Under the pieces are notes generated by a model that saw nothing but the letters and a program-made list of their open reading frames with translations, ran no database searches and was not told the origin of the DNA. A stretch of 64,000 nucleotides of DNA from Bacillus sp. P14.5 (GTDB lineage: Bacteria > Bacillota > Bacilli > Bacillales > Bacillaceae_B), in contig NZ_NIJF01000017.1 of NCBI RefSeq assembly GCF_003316765.1, positions 1-64,000 on the forward strand. Direction: 5' to 3'. The position numbers and the translations under genes are program-made. Positions 1 to 8,431 of this stretch are shown in pieces. The first letter of the stretch is position 1. Every line of letters starts with the position of its first letter.

Positions 1-1
1 A

Positions 2-187
2 ACGGGAGCAACAGGCCCAGCAGGTCCAACCGGTCCAACGGGAGCAACAGGCCCAGCAGGCCCAACCGGTCCAACGGGAGCAACAGGCCCAGCAGGTCCA
101 ACCGGTCCAACGGGAGCAACAGGCCCAGCAGGTCCAACGGGTCCAACAGGTCCGACCGGCCCAACAGGAGCAACAGGCCCATCTTAA
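2..187 (+). CDS. Collagen-like triplet-repeat protein, C-terminal end (partial)
   Basis: The frame from base 2 reads as uninterrupted Gly-X-Y triplets of the GPT/GAT/GPA type up to a TAA at 185-187; the gene starts outside the window. The protein ends inside the collagen repeat (last residues GPS), so no BclA-like globular C-terminal domain is present. Proteins of this type in Bacillaceae are usually spore-surface (exosporium) filaments glycosylated on threonines in the triplets. The two glycosyltransferases just downstream fit that role. The DNA repeat is an 18/36-bp tandem and is likely to vary in copy number between strains. Exosporium location is inferred, not seen. Confidence 0.8.
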   Translation, partial: TGATGPAGPTGPTGATGPAGPTGPTGATGPAGPTGPTGATGPAGPTGPTGPTGPTGATGPS

Positions 188-220
188 TAAAATCCAGACC
201 CATAGAATGAATGATAAAAA

Positions 221-267
221 AAGAGCAGCATGAGAAGACTGAGTGCTTCACATGCTGCTCTTTTTTG
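221..267. terminator. Hairpin terminator between the collagen-like gene and the convergent glycosyltransferase
   Basis: An 11-bp stem (AGAGCAGCATG at 222-232 paired with CATGCTGCTCT at 251-261) is followed by a T run on the plus strand and preceded by an A run, so it can end transcription from both convergent genes. Confidence 0.85.
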
Positions 268-314
268 CTTTTTATTCTGCCCAACCAGAATCTCCCTGGT
301 CAGCTAATACTTTT

Positions 315-1843
315 CTACTTTCGTAATAATTTTTCCAAAAGCTCTTTGTTATGAAGAATCCTTTTATTATTTGGTTGATACTGGGCGGCCAAATTATTAT
401 GATGATTAGATGCTTCGTAGTCTCCTTTTTTATAGTAGCAGACACAGAGTTCCAGGTGAGGGACCCAGCTCCAGCAGCCTTCTTCATATAAGGAATCATG
501 AAGGTGCGGCTTTTCGAGCTGTGTCGCCAATTTGAACCAAAACAGCGATTCATCTATTCTTTCTTCCTGCTTGAAACAATATCCGAGCCTGCAGCAGAAT
601 TCCGCTCTCGGAAGGCCGGTATGGAAGGAGTGGAAGCAGGATGCCTTTGCCTTATCCAAGTTTCCTTGGTTTTGATAAAGAGCGGAAAGTTCATACAATG
701 CTTTTGTTTTATATATGCCGTCCGTTTCTTCTGCACATGAGGTAAAAGCTTGGATCGCCTCGCTTATCTGATTTTTATCCTTCAAGGCTGAAGCATACTC
801 AAACCGGCCTTCTGCAGAAGGAATTCCTCCATCTGCCATTTCCTTTTCGTATGAACTGATGATGTAATCGGGGCCATGAAGAGGCGGCAGATTTTCGTTA
901 ATGATCTTTTCATAGAGTTCTACATATCTATCTGCCATTTTTTCTGATGAGAAGTGCTTCTCGATGTATTGGCGCAAGGTTTGTGGTGAGGGGAAATCCT
1001 GATTCCGTATCTTTTCAACCATTTCTTCAACTTTATGGCAAATCAATTGAGGAAAACCTTGCAGCACCTCACTCACCGCACCATTATTGAAGGCAAGCAC
1101 GGGTGTGCCGCAAGCCAGTGCTTCTATCATGACAATACCGAAAGGCTCCCTTGAAATGATAGGAAACAGGAGGCAGCGTGCATGCTTGAGTAATTCTTGT
1201 TTCTGTTTTCCTCCGACTTCTCCTATATAGCTGATGTCAGGGTTTTCACTCACTATCGGTTCTACTTCCTTTTGATAGAAATCTCTATTATATACCGGCC
1301 CTGCAATCACTAATTTCATATTTAACATACCGGCTATTTCTAAAGCCTGCAGGATCCCTTTTTGCAGTTTAAGTTCCCCCAAGAATAAGAGGTAGTCTTT
1401 TTGGTTTCCGAGAATTCGTATTGAGACAGATCAATTCCAGGATAGATGCAAAAGCCTTTATTCCCGCCTGATACCTGCAGAGCATTTCTGCTTATATACA
1501 CAGGATACTTAGGGAAAGTAGTGGCATTGATGTTGATATTACTGATGGTCGGAACAGTAAGATTCAGTTTGTCGATAAGCGAAAAATGCGTATGATCATG
1601 GATGATGTCAATATTTTCAGGTAGATTTTCTTTTACAAACTTCTGGATCAATTCGGGCTGGGGTCCACTATGCGGGTATGGAATGACGGTTCCGGAAGAG
1701 GTGCTTCCTTTTGGTGCAAATACGAAGACCTCGTGTCCTCTAGTCACGAGTTCCTCTGATAAGGAGTGGACCAAACGCTGGATGCCTCCGTATTTTGGCG
1801 GCGGGACTGGGAGAGTATCAGTGGATACCTGGACAATTCTCAA
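315..1843 (-). pseudogene. GT4-type glycosyltransferase with TPR tail, single-base frameshift
   Basis: Two overlapping minus-strand frames make one protein of about 509 residues. The N-terminal part (1340-1843) begins MRIVQVSTDTLPVPPPKYGG, the usual start of a GT-B family 4 glycosyltransferase. The second frame (315-1382) carries the C-terminal nucleotide-sugar domain, with an SREPFGIVMIEALACGTPV-type E-x7-E region, followed by TPR-like helices (about residues 320-500). The frames meet at a run of five T (1398-1402). One extra base there restores a continuous ...KKDYLLFLGELKLQKG reading. This is either a recent frameshift or a homopolymer undercall; the rest looks intact. It lies convergent to the collagen-like gene and divergent from a second TPR glycosyltransferase, suggesting glycosylation of the collagen-like surface protein. 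Confidence 0.8.
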
Positions 1844-2099
1844 AATCTATGAACCTCTCTTTCTCGTTGAATTCAGGGACATTTGTAATCCCTTGTTACA
1901 GAGTATGCTCTCGTTGGGATTAAGGGATAGTCGATTTTCTTATTTTCCGGAGTGCAGCCAAGCAGGGTGAACATCCATTTTACCGGCAGTAATACACTGT
2001 TGATGTAAAGAAGCATATATTAACAATGAAAACTACTCACTTTAAGAGGCATCCTGGAACATGGAAGCCTGGGGGACAAGTGAACAAAGGGGTGCTGAA

Positions 2100-3173
2100 G
2101 TGGTAACCATCAGTTTATGTATGATTGTGAAAGATGAAGAAGCGACACTGTGGAACTGCCTGGATTCCGTCAAGGATATAGCGGATGAAATCATAATAGT
2201 TGATACAGGATCAACGGACCGGTCAAAGGAAATCGCCAGTGAATTCACAGATAAAATCTATGATTTTGAGTGGGTTGGCAATTTTGAGCCTGCGCGGAAT
2301 TTTTCGTTTAAGCATGCGACCATGGACTATATTCTATGGCTTGATGCAGATGATGTGCTTTTGGAAGAGGATCAGAAGAAATTCCTGGAGCTGAAGAAGG
2401 ATTTGGATCCTTCGGTCGACTCGGTTTCTATGATCTACAATTATGGCTTTGATGAGTATGGAAATGTCACTCTAAGTTTTAGGAGAAACAGGCTGGTGAA
2501 GCGTTCCAGGAATTTTCAATGGGAAGGGGATTGCCATGTGTATTTGGTGGTTTCAGGTGAAATCTTAGATACTGATATATGTGTATCACATAAAAGAGTG
2601 CACCACTCCACTGGACGGAATCTCGCAATCTATGAAAAAAGGCTCGAAAAAGGCGATTCATTTTCCCCGAGAGATTTCTATTACTATGGAAATGAATTAA
2701 GTGAAAACGGTCACTTTGAAAGAGCGATAGAAAGCTATACTGCCTGCCTGGACATGGAAGAAGGCTGGAGAGAAGATAAGATAGCCGCATGCAGCCGTCT
2801 GGCTGACTGCTACGGAAAGATAGGGGAACTCGAGAAACAGCGATTGGCGCTCTATAAATCGTTTCAATATGATGTCCCGCGTCCTGAGGTCTGCTGCAGA
2901 TTGGGAGACCTGCTGGCTAAGGAGAAAAACTACCGGGCGGCTGTATTCTGGTATGAATGCGCCATTGACTATGTGCAGCCAAGTGAGAATTGGGGCTTCA
3001 CTTACAAAGCTTATTCAACATGGATTCCTCACCAAAACCTTTGCAAGTGCAATTATTATTTACAGAATTTCGAAAAATCCTACGAACATAATGAGATCGC
3101 CAGGAAATACCGGCCGGAGGATTCCGGAATTCTTCATAATAAAAAATTGCTTGAAGACAAGCTGAAGATTTAA
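2100..3173 (+). CDS. Family 2 glycosyltransferase with C-terminal TPR region
   Basis: The protein starts VVTISLCMIVKDEEATLWNC, the GT-A fold opening of SunS/GT2-type enzymes. It has VDTGSTDRS and the nucleotide/metal-binding LWLDADDVL (a D-x-D motif). The last ~170 residues are TPR-like helices resembling those of the neighbouring GT4-type protein (CCRLGDLLAKE, YEHNEIARKY). An in-frame ATG lies at 2061, but GTG at 2100 sits at good distance behind AAAGGGGTG and gives the family N-terminus, so I use it (357 residues). It probably transfers a sugar to a protein acceptor in the cytoplasm. The nearby collagen-like gene suggests a spore-surface glycoprotein acceptor. Sugar and acceptor cannot be read from sequence. 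Confidence 0.85.
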   Translation: MVTISLCMIVKDEEATLWNCLDSVKDIADEIIIVDTGSTDRSKEIASEFTDKIYDFEWVGNFEPARNFSFKHATMDYILWLDADDVLLEEDQKKFLELKKDLDPSVDSVSMIYNYGFDEYGNVTLSFRRNRLVKRSRNFQWEGDCHVYLVVSGEILDTDICVSHKRVHHSTGRNLAIYEKRLEKGDSFSPRDFYYYGNELSENGHFERAIESYTACLDMEEGWREDKIAACSRLADCYGKIGELEKQRLALYKSFQYDVPRPEVCCRLGDLLAKEKNYRAAVFWYECAIDYVQPSENWGFTYKAYSTWIPHQNLCKCNYYLQNFEKSYEHNEIARKYRPEDSGILHNKKLLEDKLKI

Positions 3174-3179
3174 TAATCA

Positions 3180-3345
3180 AAAGTGGAAGCGCCTTGATCA
3201 GCCCCGACAGGCAAATGTTCTCAAGAGAAAAAAAGGTGGTTTTCCTTTTATTCTCTTGGGGTTATTTGACCCCGAGGGGCTAGGTGCTGAAACTAGACGC
3301 ACGCTAATCCCGCAGGAGGTCGCACGTCTTCCGCTCCAATCCCTT
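3180..3345 (+). repeat. Dispersed intergenic repeat (family A)
   Basis: Begins AGTGGAAGCGCCTTG, contains AGCCCCGACAGGCAAATG and a dyad CCCGAGGGGCTAGG, and ends in GCAGGAGGTCGCACGTC followed by CCGCTCCAATCC. Similar sequence occurs at about 44870-45022 and, inverted, inside the composite repeat at 25230-25365. From the end of this repeat to 3594 I see no gene. Confidence 0.7.
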
Positions 3346-3594
3346 TACGTAATAGAGAGAAAGTGAAATTCATCTAAAAGCAGAAATCTTTATTAGATTC
3401 ACCTGGATGCTAGGGTTTTTCTATTTAAATGTTGAAATCACCGAAAGGCTTATACAAAATCTTGAAATAATCTACATAGATTAAGAAACTTAAAGAGTCT
3501 GGCTTTCGTCAATATATCTAAAGGGGAATTTCATATGAAGGAATCAGGGATTTTACTTATTTAGAAGGATGGTCTTAGTCTTGGAGGGATTTTT

Positions 3595-4080
3595 ATGAAA
3601 AAAATATTCGTGATTATCGCTGTAATTTTCCTGACTGCGTGTGGGAACAGCGGGGCTTCCGGCGGTCTTGAAGACTTTGACCACTCAAGGTTGAAAGAAG
3701 AACTTGAAGAGGAGGCATTTCAGCCTCAATTACCGGCCAAGACACCATTTGAAGTGACAGAAACACAAGTGACTCATCCACCAAACCAGGATACTGTGCT
3801 GATGATAGATTTTATGAGTTACCGGGATGATAATAAAATCAAGAACTCAATGAGTTTAATGGCTGTAAATGTGAAAAGTGTGGATGATGCCATATTGAAG
3901 TTTGAAGAAGTAAAAATAGGTGATATAACTGGAAAATATACCGTGAACGATGCAGGAGCCATAATTTTAAAATGGAATAAAGAGGGTATAGCTTACAACC
4001 TCACATTCTACGGTGGTAAAGTCTCCGAAGCAGAAGTTACGAAAGAGGAGTTAATTCTTACAGCAGAATCGTTTGAATAA
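3595..4080 (+). CDS. Small secreted lipoprotein of unknown function
   Basis: A 161-residue protein with a short basic start, a hydrophobic stretch and a lipobox LTAC whose Cys16 would be lipid-modified, followed by a Gly/Ser-rich linker. The mature part is an acidic ~140-residue domain with no motif I recognise; the pattern SMSLMAVNVKSVDDAILKF followed by short beta-like strands suggests a small alpha/beta domain. A good ribosome site (TTGGAGGG) lies 7-8 bases upstream of ATG. It is the first gene of an AT-rich stretch of membrane-associated small proteins; whether they share a transcript is not clear. Confidence 0.8.
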   Translation: MKKIFVIIAVIFLTACGNSGASGGLEDFDHSRLKEELEEEAFQPQLPAKTPFEVTETQVTHPPNQDTVLMIDFMSYRDDNKIKNSMSLMAVNVKSVDDAILKFEEVKIGDITGKYTVNDAGAIILKWNKEGIAYNLTFYGGKVSEAEVTKEELILTAESFE

Positions 4081-4239
4081 TTATAGGATAAAGAAAGTGA
4101 ATCTATTTATCTTTGTTTTATTACAGCAGGGTATTTAAACAGATAAAACCTATGAAGAAGATTTTATAAACAGTATTCAAGGCAGCCGCTAATCACGCGT
4201 AAGTAGTAACGGTAATTCGAATGATTGAAATGAGGTGGG

Positions 4240-4533
4240 ATTATCAGAAGAGCCATTCATATAACCAATATCGTATTACTTGCTGGTCTATTAGTTTTAG
4301 GTTTTTTTGCGTACTTTGGATTGCATTTCGCTCCTCAACCAGATCCCTACACAGCCGAACACATACATATTATGCTTATTTACGTTATATGGGCGATAGG
4401 TTATTACCTGCAGTTAAGACAAACAACCATAAGGAACTTTATCATTATACTGCTCCTTTTCATAATCATCCAGGCAGTAAACTTCTTCTTTGGTTATTAC
4501 GTCATTACATTTTTGGAGTTCTTTTTAGAATAG
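4240..4533 (+). CDS. Small three-helix membrane protein with non-standard start
   Basis: The obvious start (TTG 4321) would give 70 residues, but the frame stays open upstream to a stop at 4231-4233 and codes for another clear membrane helix (NIVLLAGLLVLGFFAYFGLHF). A good ribosome site (GAGGTGGG, 4232-4239) lies just before ATT/ATC codons at 4240-4245, with no ATG, GTG or TTG there. Either an ATT/ATC start is used or the normal start codon has been lost. With the upstream part the protein has helices at about residues 8-28, 47-62 and 70-95. Function unknown. Confidence 0.45.
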   Translation: MIRRAIHITNIVLLAGLLVLGFFAYFGLHFAPQPDPYTAEHIHIMLIYVIWAIGYYLQLRQTTIRNFIIILLLFIIIQAVNFFFGYYVITFLEFFLE

Positions 4534-4581
4534 AGTTCCCCGTGTTTTTCGGCTATTGAGTATGGATAATTAGACTTTAAG

Positions 4582-4708
4582 ATGCAAATTAATAGAGAAA
4601 AACCCAATACAAGCGAAGAGTGGGGTTGCTGAACAAGCAGCCGCCCGCCTTGATTTCAGAAAAGCAACTTCGGCGCACAGGTTAATTGAAGATTTAGAAA
4701 ATTATTAG
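4582..4708 (+). pseudogene. Possible remnant of a ~41-residue protein, frameshifted
   Basis: ATG at 4582 opens MQINREKPNTSEEW and then stops at TGA; removing one G from the run at 4622-4625 continues as VAEQAAARLDFRKATSAHRL to a TAG at 4706-4708. The composition looks protein-like but there is no ribosome binding site, and I do not recognise the family. It may be a decayed small gene or coincidence. Confidence 0.25.
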
Positions 4709-4751
4709 GCTTTCATTTATTTTAAACTGTTGAAAATAAAGGGGTGAAGGA

Positions 4752-5018
4752 ATGTCACTTTTTTTAATGTTTGTCTTTATTATTTTACTTAATGTTGTGG
4801 TTGCTGTGGTGTCAAAGTATAACAAAAAACGTATTATTATAACCGCCCTATTGGTAATGTTCCTATGTGCCCCTCTTGTATTAGTTATAACAATAATATC
4901 TATTGCTTCAGCAACTGGAGCTGGAATAGGAGCGAGTTTAGCTGGTTTTACATTTGGTGGAATAACGTTTATTAATGGATTGATCATTTTATTCATTGGG
5001 ATCTTTTTTGATGCATAA
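4752..5018 (+). CDS. Small multi-pass membrane protein, unknown function
   Basis: An 88-residue, very hydrophobic protein with a strong ribosome site (AAAGGGGTGAAGGA) just ahead of ATG. Three likely membrane segments: residues 2-20, 30-52 and 58-85, the last Gly/Ala-rich (GAGIGASLAGFTFGG). No motif identifies a function. It lies in the AT-rich accessory stretch between the lipoprotein and the DUF5412-like gene; the 330 bases after it contain only a weak possible hairpin (about 5175-5212). Confidence 0.65.
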   Translation: MSLFLMFVFIILLNVVVAVVSKYNKKRIIITALLVMFLCAPLVLVITIISIASATGAGIGASLAGFTFGGITFINGLIILFIGIFFDA

Positions 5019-5349
5019 GAAAGAAAGCTTGGGTTTATATTTAAGTAAACTATTGGAGCAGGTATTTTATTGGTATATAGAAAAAAGCAGAAGCAAATGA
5101 AAAACTTCACTTTTTTCTTAGGCTGTTTTATATTATCGTTGTCATGAGTTTTCTTTATATAGTTCGGTTATAATGAGGGGTTTCGCAAAACATTTGCTGC
5201 CCTCTTTTATTTGATTCAGCAACCCTTGTTATCTCTATTAAATCTGGAAGTTTAATTGAAGAAAAAGCTCCTTTAATAATTTGGATATCACAAGTTATGA
5301 AGGTGTTTTAAAATTATTTTTTCATTGGTATGAACTGAAAGGGGTAATT

Positions 5350-5862
5350 ATGGCTAGAAGATATAATTTGTGGTCTTTTTATTTTTGCTTATTAGTTATG
5401 TTGTCTCTAATGAATCTTGTTTTCTCTGAGTGGAAAGTTTCGCCTCCTTCTTACTTTCTTTGGGGAATATCTATACTCACTCTTATACTAGGAATAATGG
5501 GGTTTAAAGATAAAACAAATGGGCTGTCAAGGTTTCGAAGTTGGTTTACAGTTATTCTTTCACCGATATTATCAATAATTCTCTTTCTCGGTGTAATTCG
5601 ATTTCTATTTATTTCAGAAGAACTAATCAAAACATCGGTTTCTCCAGATGAAAATTTTAAAATTGAATTTTACCTAATTAACGGCGGAGCCACTACTTCA
5701 TTCGGTGTGGTAGGTAAGTTGGATGGTCCCCTATGGTTTGAAAAAACCATATATAATGAATACCCAATGGACCAAGCCGCTGTAAATTGGGTTGATGACC
5801 ACACTGTTACAGTGAATAATAAAATTTTAAATTTAAAAGATGGCGAAACATATACCGATTGA
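5350..5862 (+). CDS. DUF5412-like membrane protein
   Basis: The protein (170 residues from ATG 5350) has three N-terminal membrane segments (about residues 10-28, 36-52, 66-88). These are followed by an extracytoplasmic domain with SPDENFKIEFYLINGGATTSF and a conserved-looking tail ending NNKILNLKDGETY. The SPD...Y.I.FY..NGGAT pattern is what I recall for the DUF5412 family of Bacillus proteins; function unknown. A longer frame begins at 5281, but ATG 5350 follows AAAGGGGTAATT, a proper ribosome site, and gives a sensible signal-anchor start. A repeat element starts about 60 bases downstream. Confidence 0.65.
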   Translation: MARRYNLWSFYFCLLVMLSLMNLVFSEWKVSPPSYFLWGISILTLILGIMGFKDKTNGLSRFRSWFTVILSPILSIILFLGVIRFLFISEELIKTSVSPDENFKIEFYLINGGATTSFGVVGKLDGPLWFEKTIYNEYPMDQAAVNWVDDHTVTVNNKILNLKDGETYTD

Positions 5863-5923
5863 TACATAATGCTCTCCTTTTGTTCCGCTAAAGGGTGACG
5901 TTAATTCAACAAGTAAATCTAAA

Positions 5924-5999
5924 AAGAGGCTGGGACAAAAGTAGAAAACTAATTGATACAAGTAGAAATCATCAAAAATAAAACCGCTTGAGATCAAGG
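5924..5999 (+). repeat. Left part of TIR-bounded repeat element, copy 1 (split by cassette)
   Basis: Starts AAGAGGCTGGGACAAAAG and matches the first ~76 bases of the uninterrupted element at 25017-25683 almost perfectly. It breaks off at 5999 exactly where the cassette begins; the rest resumes at 8432. Confidence 0.85.
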
Positions 6000-6087
6000 T
6001 AAGGGGTTCCGTTAAGGGAGGGAAAACCTTAAATCACACCCAAATTAGCAGCAGAAATAGCAGTGTAATTATCACTGCATTTAACAG

Positions 6088-6123
6088 TAAAAAAACCAGA
6101 CCTAATTGGCTCTGGTTTTTTAT
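6088..6123 (-). terminator. Terminator of the cassette passenger genes
   Basis: AAAAACCAGA at 6091-6100 pairs with TCTGGTTTTT at 6111-6120; on the minus strand it lies downstream of the two passenger genes and ends in a T run. The ~130 bases between it and 6253 hold a non-coding segment rich in CCGTTA-type words related to the cassette end. Confidence 0.75.
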
Positions 6124-6252
6124 CTCTATATTATATTCTTCTTCCGTTAAAGCCCCCGTTAGTTTAAGTACATTTGTTCACAAACTTTAGTTTATTACAG
6201 GAATGCTGCCCCGTTTGTTCAAAAAGAAACGTACAAGAGGAGGCTTTATATA

Positions 6253-7164
6253 TCAATTGTTAACATATGTTAGCTCTATATAACCTAATGAAGAAAGAAC
6301 CCTTAGGTTTTCAAGGGTTAACCAACCTCTCCACTCTTGTTTAGCTTTAACCCATTCATCCTCAAACTGTCCCCACGACCAAGTAGGTTCCCAATAACCA
6401 TCAAAATTTTGATTTGCTATTAAGTAATCTAGATTTTTCGGTATACAACCAGAAAATAAATGAATATATTCTGATTGCTTTGAGTTTACAACTTGAATAG
6501 GCTGAAGGCAGTATGTATTCCATTGTGATAAATCAGTTGTAACACACTGTTTCATCATTTCCTCTAACTTAATTGAAATTAGGTCTTTATCTTTGTATGG
6601 CAGTTTTTCGGATAACTTTATGATACTAAGCAGTTCGTGGTTTTCGTATTTATCTAAGTTATTAATGTAACGGATCGCATATGAAGTTACCTTATCCAGG
6701 AAATCTTCTGGTACAAACTTTTTATAATGATGCAGGAGTCCGATTATCTCGGCACTGGGATTCCCCCATTCCCAACTTTCACTATAATTCCACCAAATAG
6801 CACGAGGAGCTGACTCCACCTCTTTCGGTACGATTTGCCAACCCATTCTATCTTCAATGAATGTTTCGAGCAGGTATGCTATTGCATTTTTAACCAGGTC
6901 ATTCGTTTCATCTACACCTATCTTGGCTAGTATATCAAGTCCAATGGCTGTTGCTAATGTAGACGACTCCTTACATCTAAAGTCTGGTTCAAGCCCATTT
7001 CCAAACCCGCCATCAGCATTCTGGAATTTTTTAAGCTCAGTTAATACCTTCTCCTGGCTTCCATTCTCAAATTCATATTCAAATAGTGCAGAATCTAATT
7101 TCCTTCCATTTGCTTTAATAAAGGAAGCTGCCTTATCAAACTGATTTTTGTTTAATCGAGTCAC
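6253..7164 (-). CDS. Alpha/alpha-toroid (prenyltransferase/squalene-cyclase-like repeat) protein, cassette passenger 2
   Basis: A 303-residue soluble protein beginning MTRLNKNQFDKAASFIKANG. It has helix pairs with QNADGGFGNGLEPD and later FDGYWEPTWSWGQFEDEW. The Q-x2-DGGF/W signatures are typical of the alpha/alpha-toroid repeats in terpene cyclases, protein prenyltransferases and relatives. No DDTAD-like or zinc-binding active-site motif is obvious, so enzymatic activity is uncertain. GTG start behind GGAGGAGAGAAA. It is a diverged paralogue of the preceding gene (7180-8055), 15 bases downstream of it, and probably cotranscribed. Both lie inside the cassette; no resistance or toxin motif is seen. 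Confidence 0.7.
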   Translation of the reverse strand: MTRLNKNQFDKAASFIKANGRKLDSALFEYEFENGSQEKVLTELKKFQNADGGFGNGLEPDFRCKESSTLATAIGLDILAKIGVDETNDLVKNAIAYLLETFIEDRMGWQIVPKEVESAPRAIWWNYSESWEWGNPSAEIIGLLHHYKKFVPEDFLDKVTSYAIRYINNLDKYENHELLSIIKLSEKLPYKDKDLISIKLEEMMKQCVTTDLSQWNTYCLQPIQVVNSKQSEYIHLFSGCIPKNLDYLIANQNFDGYWEPTWSWGQFEDEWVKAKQEWRGWLTLENLRVLSSLGYIELTYVNN

Positions 7165-7179
7165 TTTCTCTCCTCCATC

Positions 7180-8055
7180 CTAATTGAAATCTATCATTTG
7201 GTTATTTCTTAAAAATTTAAGTACACTCAGGGTGTTTATGCTTTTCCAAGCTCTAGTTGATTCTTCATCAGCACTCCAATTCAAAATAAAATGCCCATCC
7301 TCTGCTTGGGTTGAGATCTCATTTTCTAAACTTTGTATCACATAAGTTTTGATAGTCGGTAATAAAGGATTAATTAGTGACTCTGCGAAGTAATATGGTT
7401 TTGCACAGTAAGAAGTTGACCATTTATCTGGATTAGTTTCAATAATGTCTAAAATGTCATTTTTTAATTGTTCCTCGATGTATTGTTTATAGGGCTGTTT
7501 TATTCTTTCGGAGAGCCGATACAAACAAAGAGCAGATAAAAAATAAAATTCTGGTTTTTCAGTCGTTGTTTTATAAGTTGTCATAGAAGATAAAGCCTTT
7601 TCGGTTAATCGCTCCAAAAAATTTACAGGAACTAAATCAGAAAACTCATATAAATATCCAAGCAATTCGGCACAAGGGTTATCAGCCCATACATTTTCCT
7701 TTTGCATTGGATTAGGATGCCAACAAGTATTTTTTTCATCGAATGAGCTTATGATAAAACTGATTCCCTTCTGAACGATTTCATCCGTATGCTTTGCTCC
7801 AACCTCACTTAAACACTGAAAGGCCATATTAGTATCCATAACATTTGATGTGGCTGAATCACCTTCCCCTAAATTTCTAAATCCCCCATCGCTTCCTTGG
7901 TAATCCTTTAATTCTGAAAGAACCTTCGAATTTGAATCCCCTTCAAAATAAATTTGAAATAGGAATTTGTCTAAATCTCTTCCGTTTTCCATAAGAAACT
8001 CCCGAGCTCTTTCGAAGTGTCCAATTGATAGTTTTTTTATATTAAGCACCCCCAT
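7180..8055 (-). CDS. Alpha/alpha-toroid repeat protein, cassette passenger 1
   Basis: A 291-residue protein, paralogue of the next gene: LSIGHFERAREFLMENGRDL lines up with the other's LNKNQFDKAASFIKANGRKL, and QGSDGGFRNLGEGD with QNADGGFGNGLEPD. It again has a WHPNP block and a C-terminal EDGHFILNWSADEESTRAW. The fold is probably the same helical toroid; function unknown. The start is uncertain: ATG 8055 overlaps its own G-rich stretch, and a better-spaced position after GGGGGTGCTTA would be an ATA codon. Upstream (8158-8319) is non-coding, with an inverted repeat (AATTAGCACCTCA / TGAGGTGCTAATT) that could hold the promoter and a regulatory site. Confidence 0.7.
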   Translation of the reverse strand: MGVLNIKKLSIGHFERAREFLMENGRDLDKFLFQIYFEGDSNSKVLSELKDYQGSDGGFRNLGEGDSATSNVMDTNMAFQCLSEVGAKHTDEIVQKGISFIISSFDEKNTCWHPNPMQKENVWADNPCAELLGYLYEFSDLVPVNFLERLTEKALSSMTTYKTTTEKPEFYFLSALCLYRLSERIKQPYKQYIEEQLKNDILDIIETNPDKWSTSYCAKPYYFAESLINPLLPTIKTYVIQSLENEISTQAEDGHFILNWSADEESTRAWKSINTLSVLKFLRNNQMIDFN

Positions 8056-8232
8056 TTCAGAAATCTAAATTTTCTGTGTTTTATGAAGATACCTTACCAA
8101 TTTTTCCATACCTTGTTCAACTAACCTGCCCTTTAATGGAATATCCATTATTTACAATTGTATCACACAATTCCTCAATAAAGGCTCATATCCGCAAGAA
8201 CAGGATGCAAATTTAAAAGTCATTTAACACCC

Positions 8233-8310
8233 TAATTAGCACCTCATTCTTTAGCTGTACAATAATTATTGTGCACTTGTTAATTAAGGTGCGATTTGAG
8301 GTGCTAATTC
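8233..8310. promoter_or_regulatory. Long-arm inverted repeat upstream of the cassette genes
   Basis: AATTAGCACCTCA and TGAGGTGCTAATT form a 13-bp perfect inverted repeat about 50 bases apart, around AT-rich sequence. It lies about 200 bases upstream of the passenger operon, inside the cassette. Role unknown; it could be an operator or a structural part of the cassette end. Confidence 0.4.
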
Positions 8311-8431
8311 GCCCCCCAATTGAATGAGAACATTGTTATAACAACAAATAAAGCAGGTCTAATTCATTTGAGAATTAGCCTGCTATTTATGATGCTATTT
8401 GCTATTTTCTCTCCCTTAACGGAACCCCTTA

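Larger units (their letters stand above)
6000..8431. mobile_element. Transposase-less mobile cassette with inverted ends and 9-bp target duplication
   Basis: The left end reads TAAGGGGTTCCGTTAAGGG (a 21-bp terminal repeat at 6000-6020). The exact reverse complement lies at 8411-8431; with one mismatch the match extends to about 27 bp. AGATCAAGG flanks both sides (5991-5999 and 8432-8440) and occurs once in the uninterrupted copy of the target at 25 kb, so this is an insertion with a 9-bp target-site duplication. The 2432-bp insert carries two tandem paralogous genes on the minus strand, a terminator, and no transposase. It resembles the mobile insertion cassettes of the Bacillus cereus group, which are moved in trans by a related IS. 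The IS family is not identified. Confidence 0.85.
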
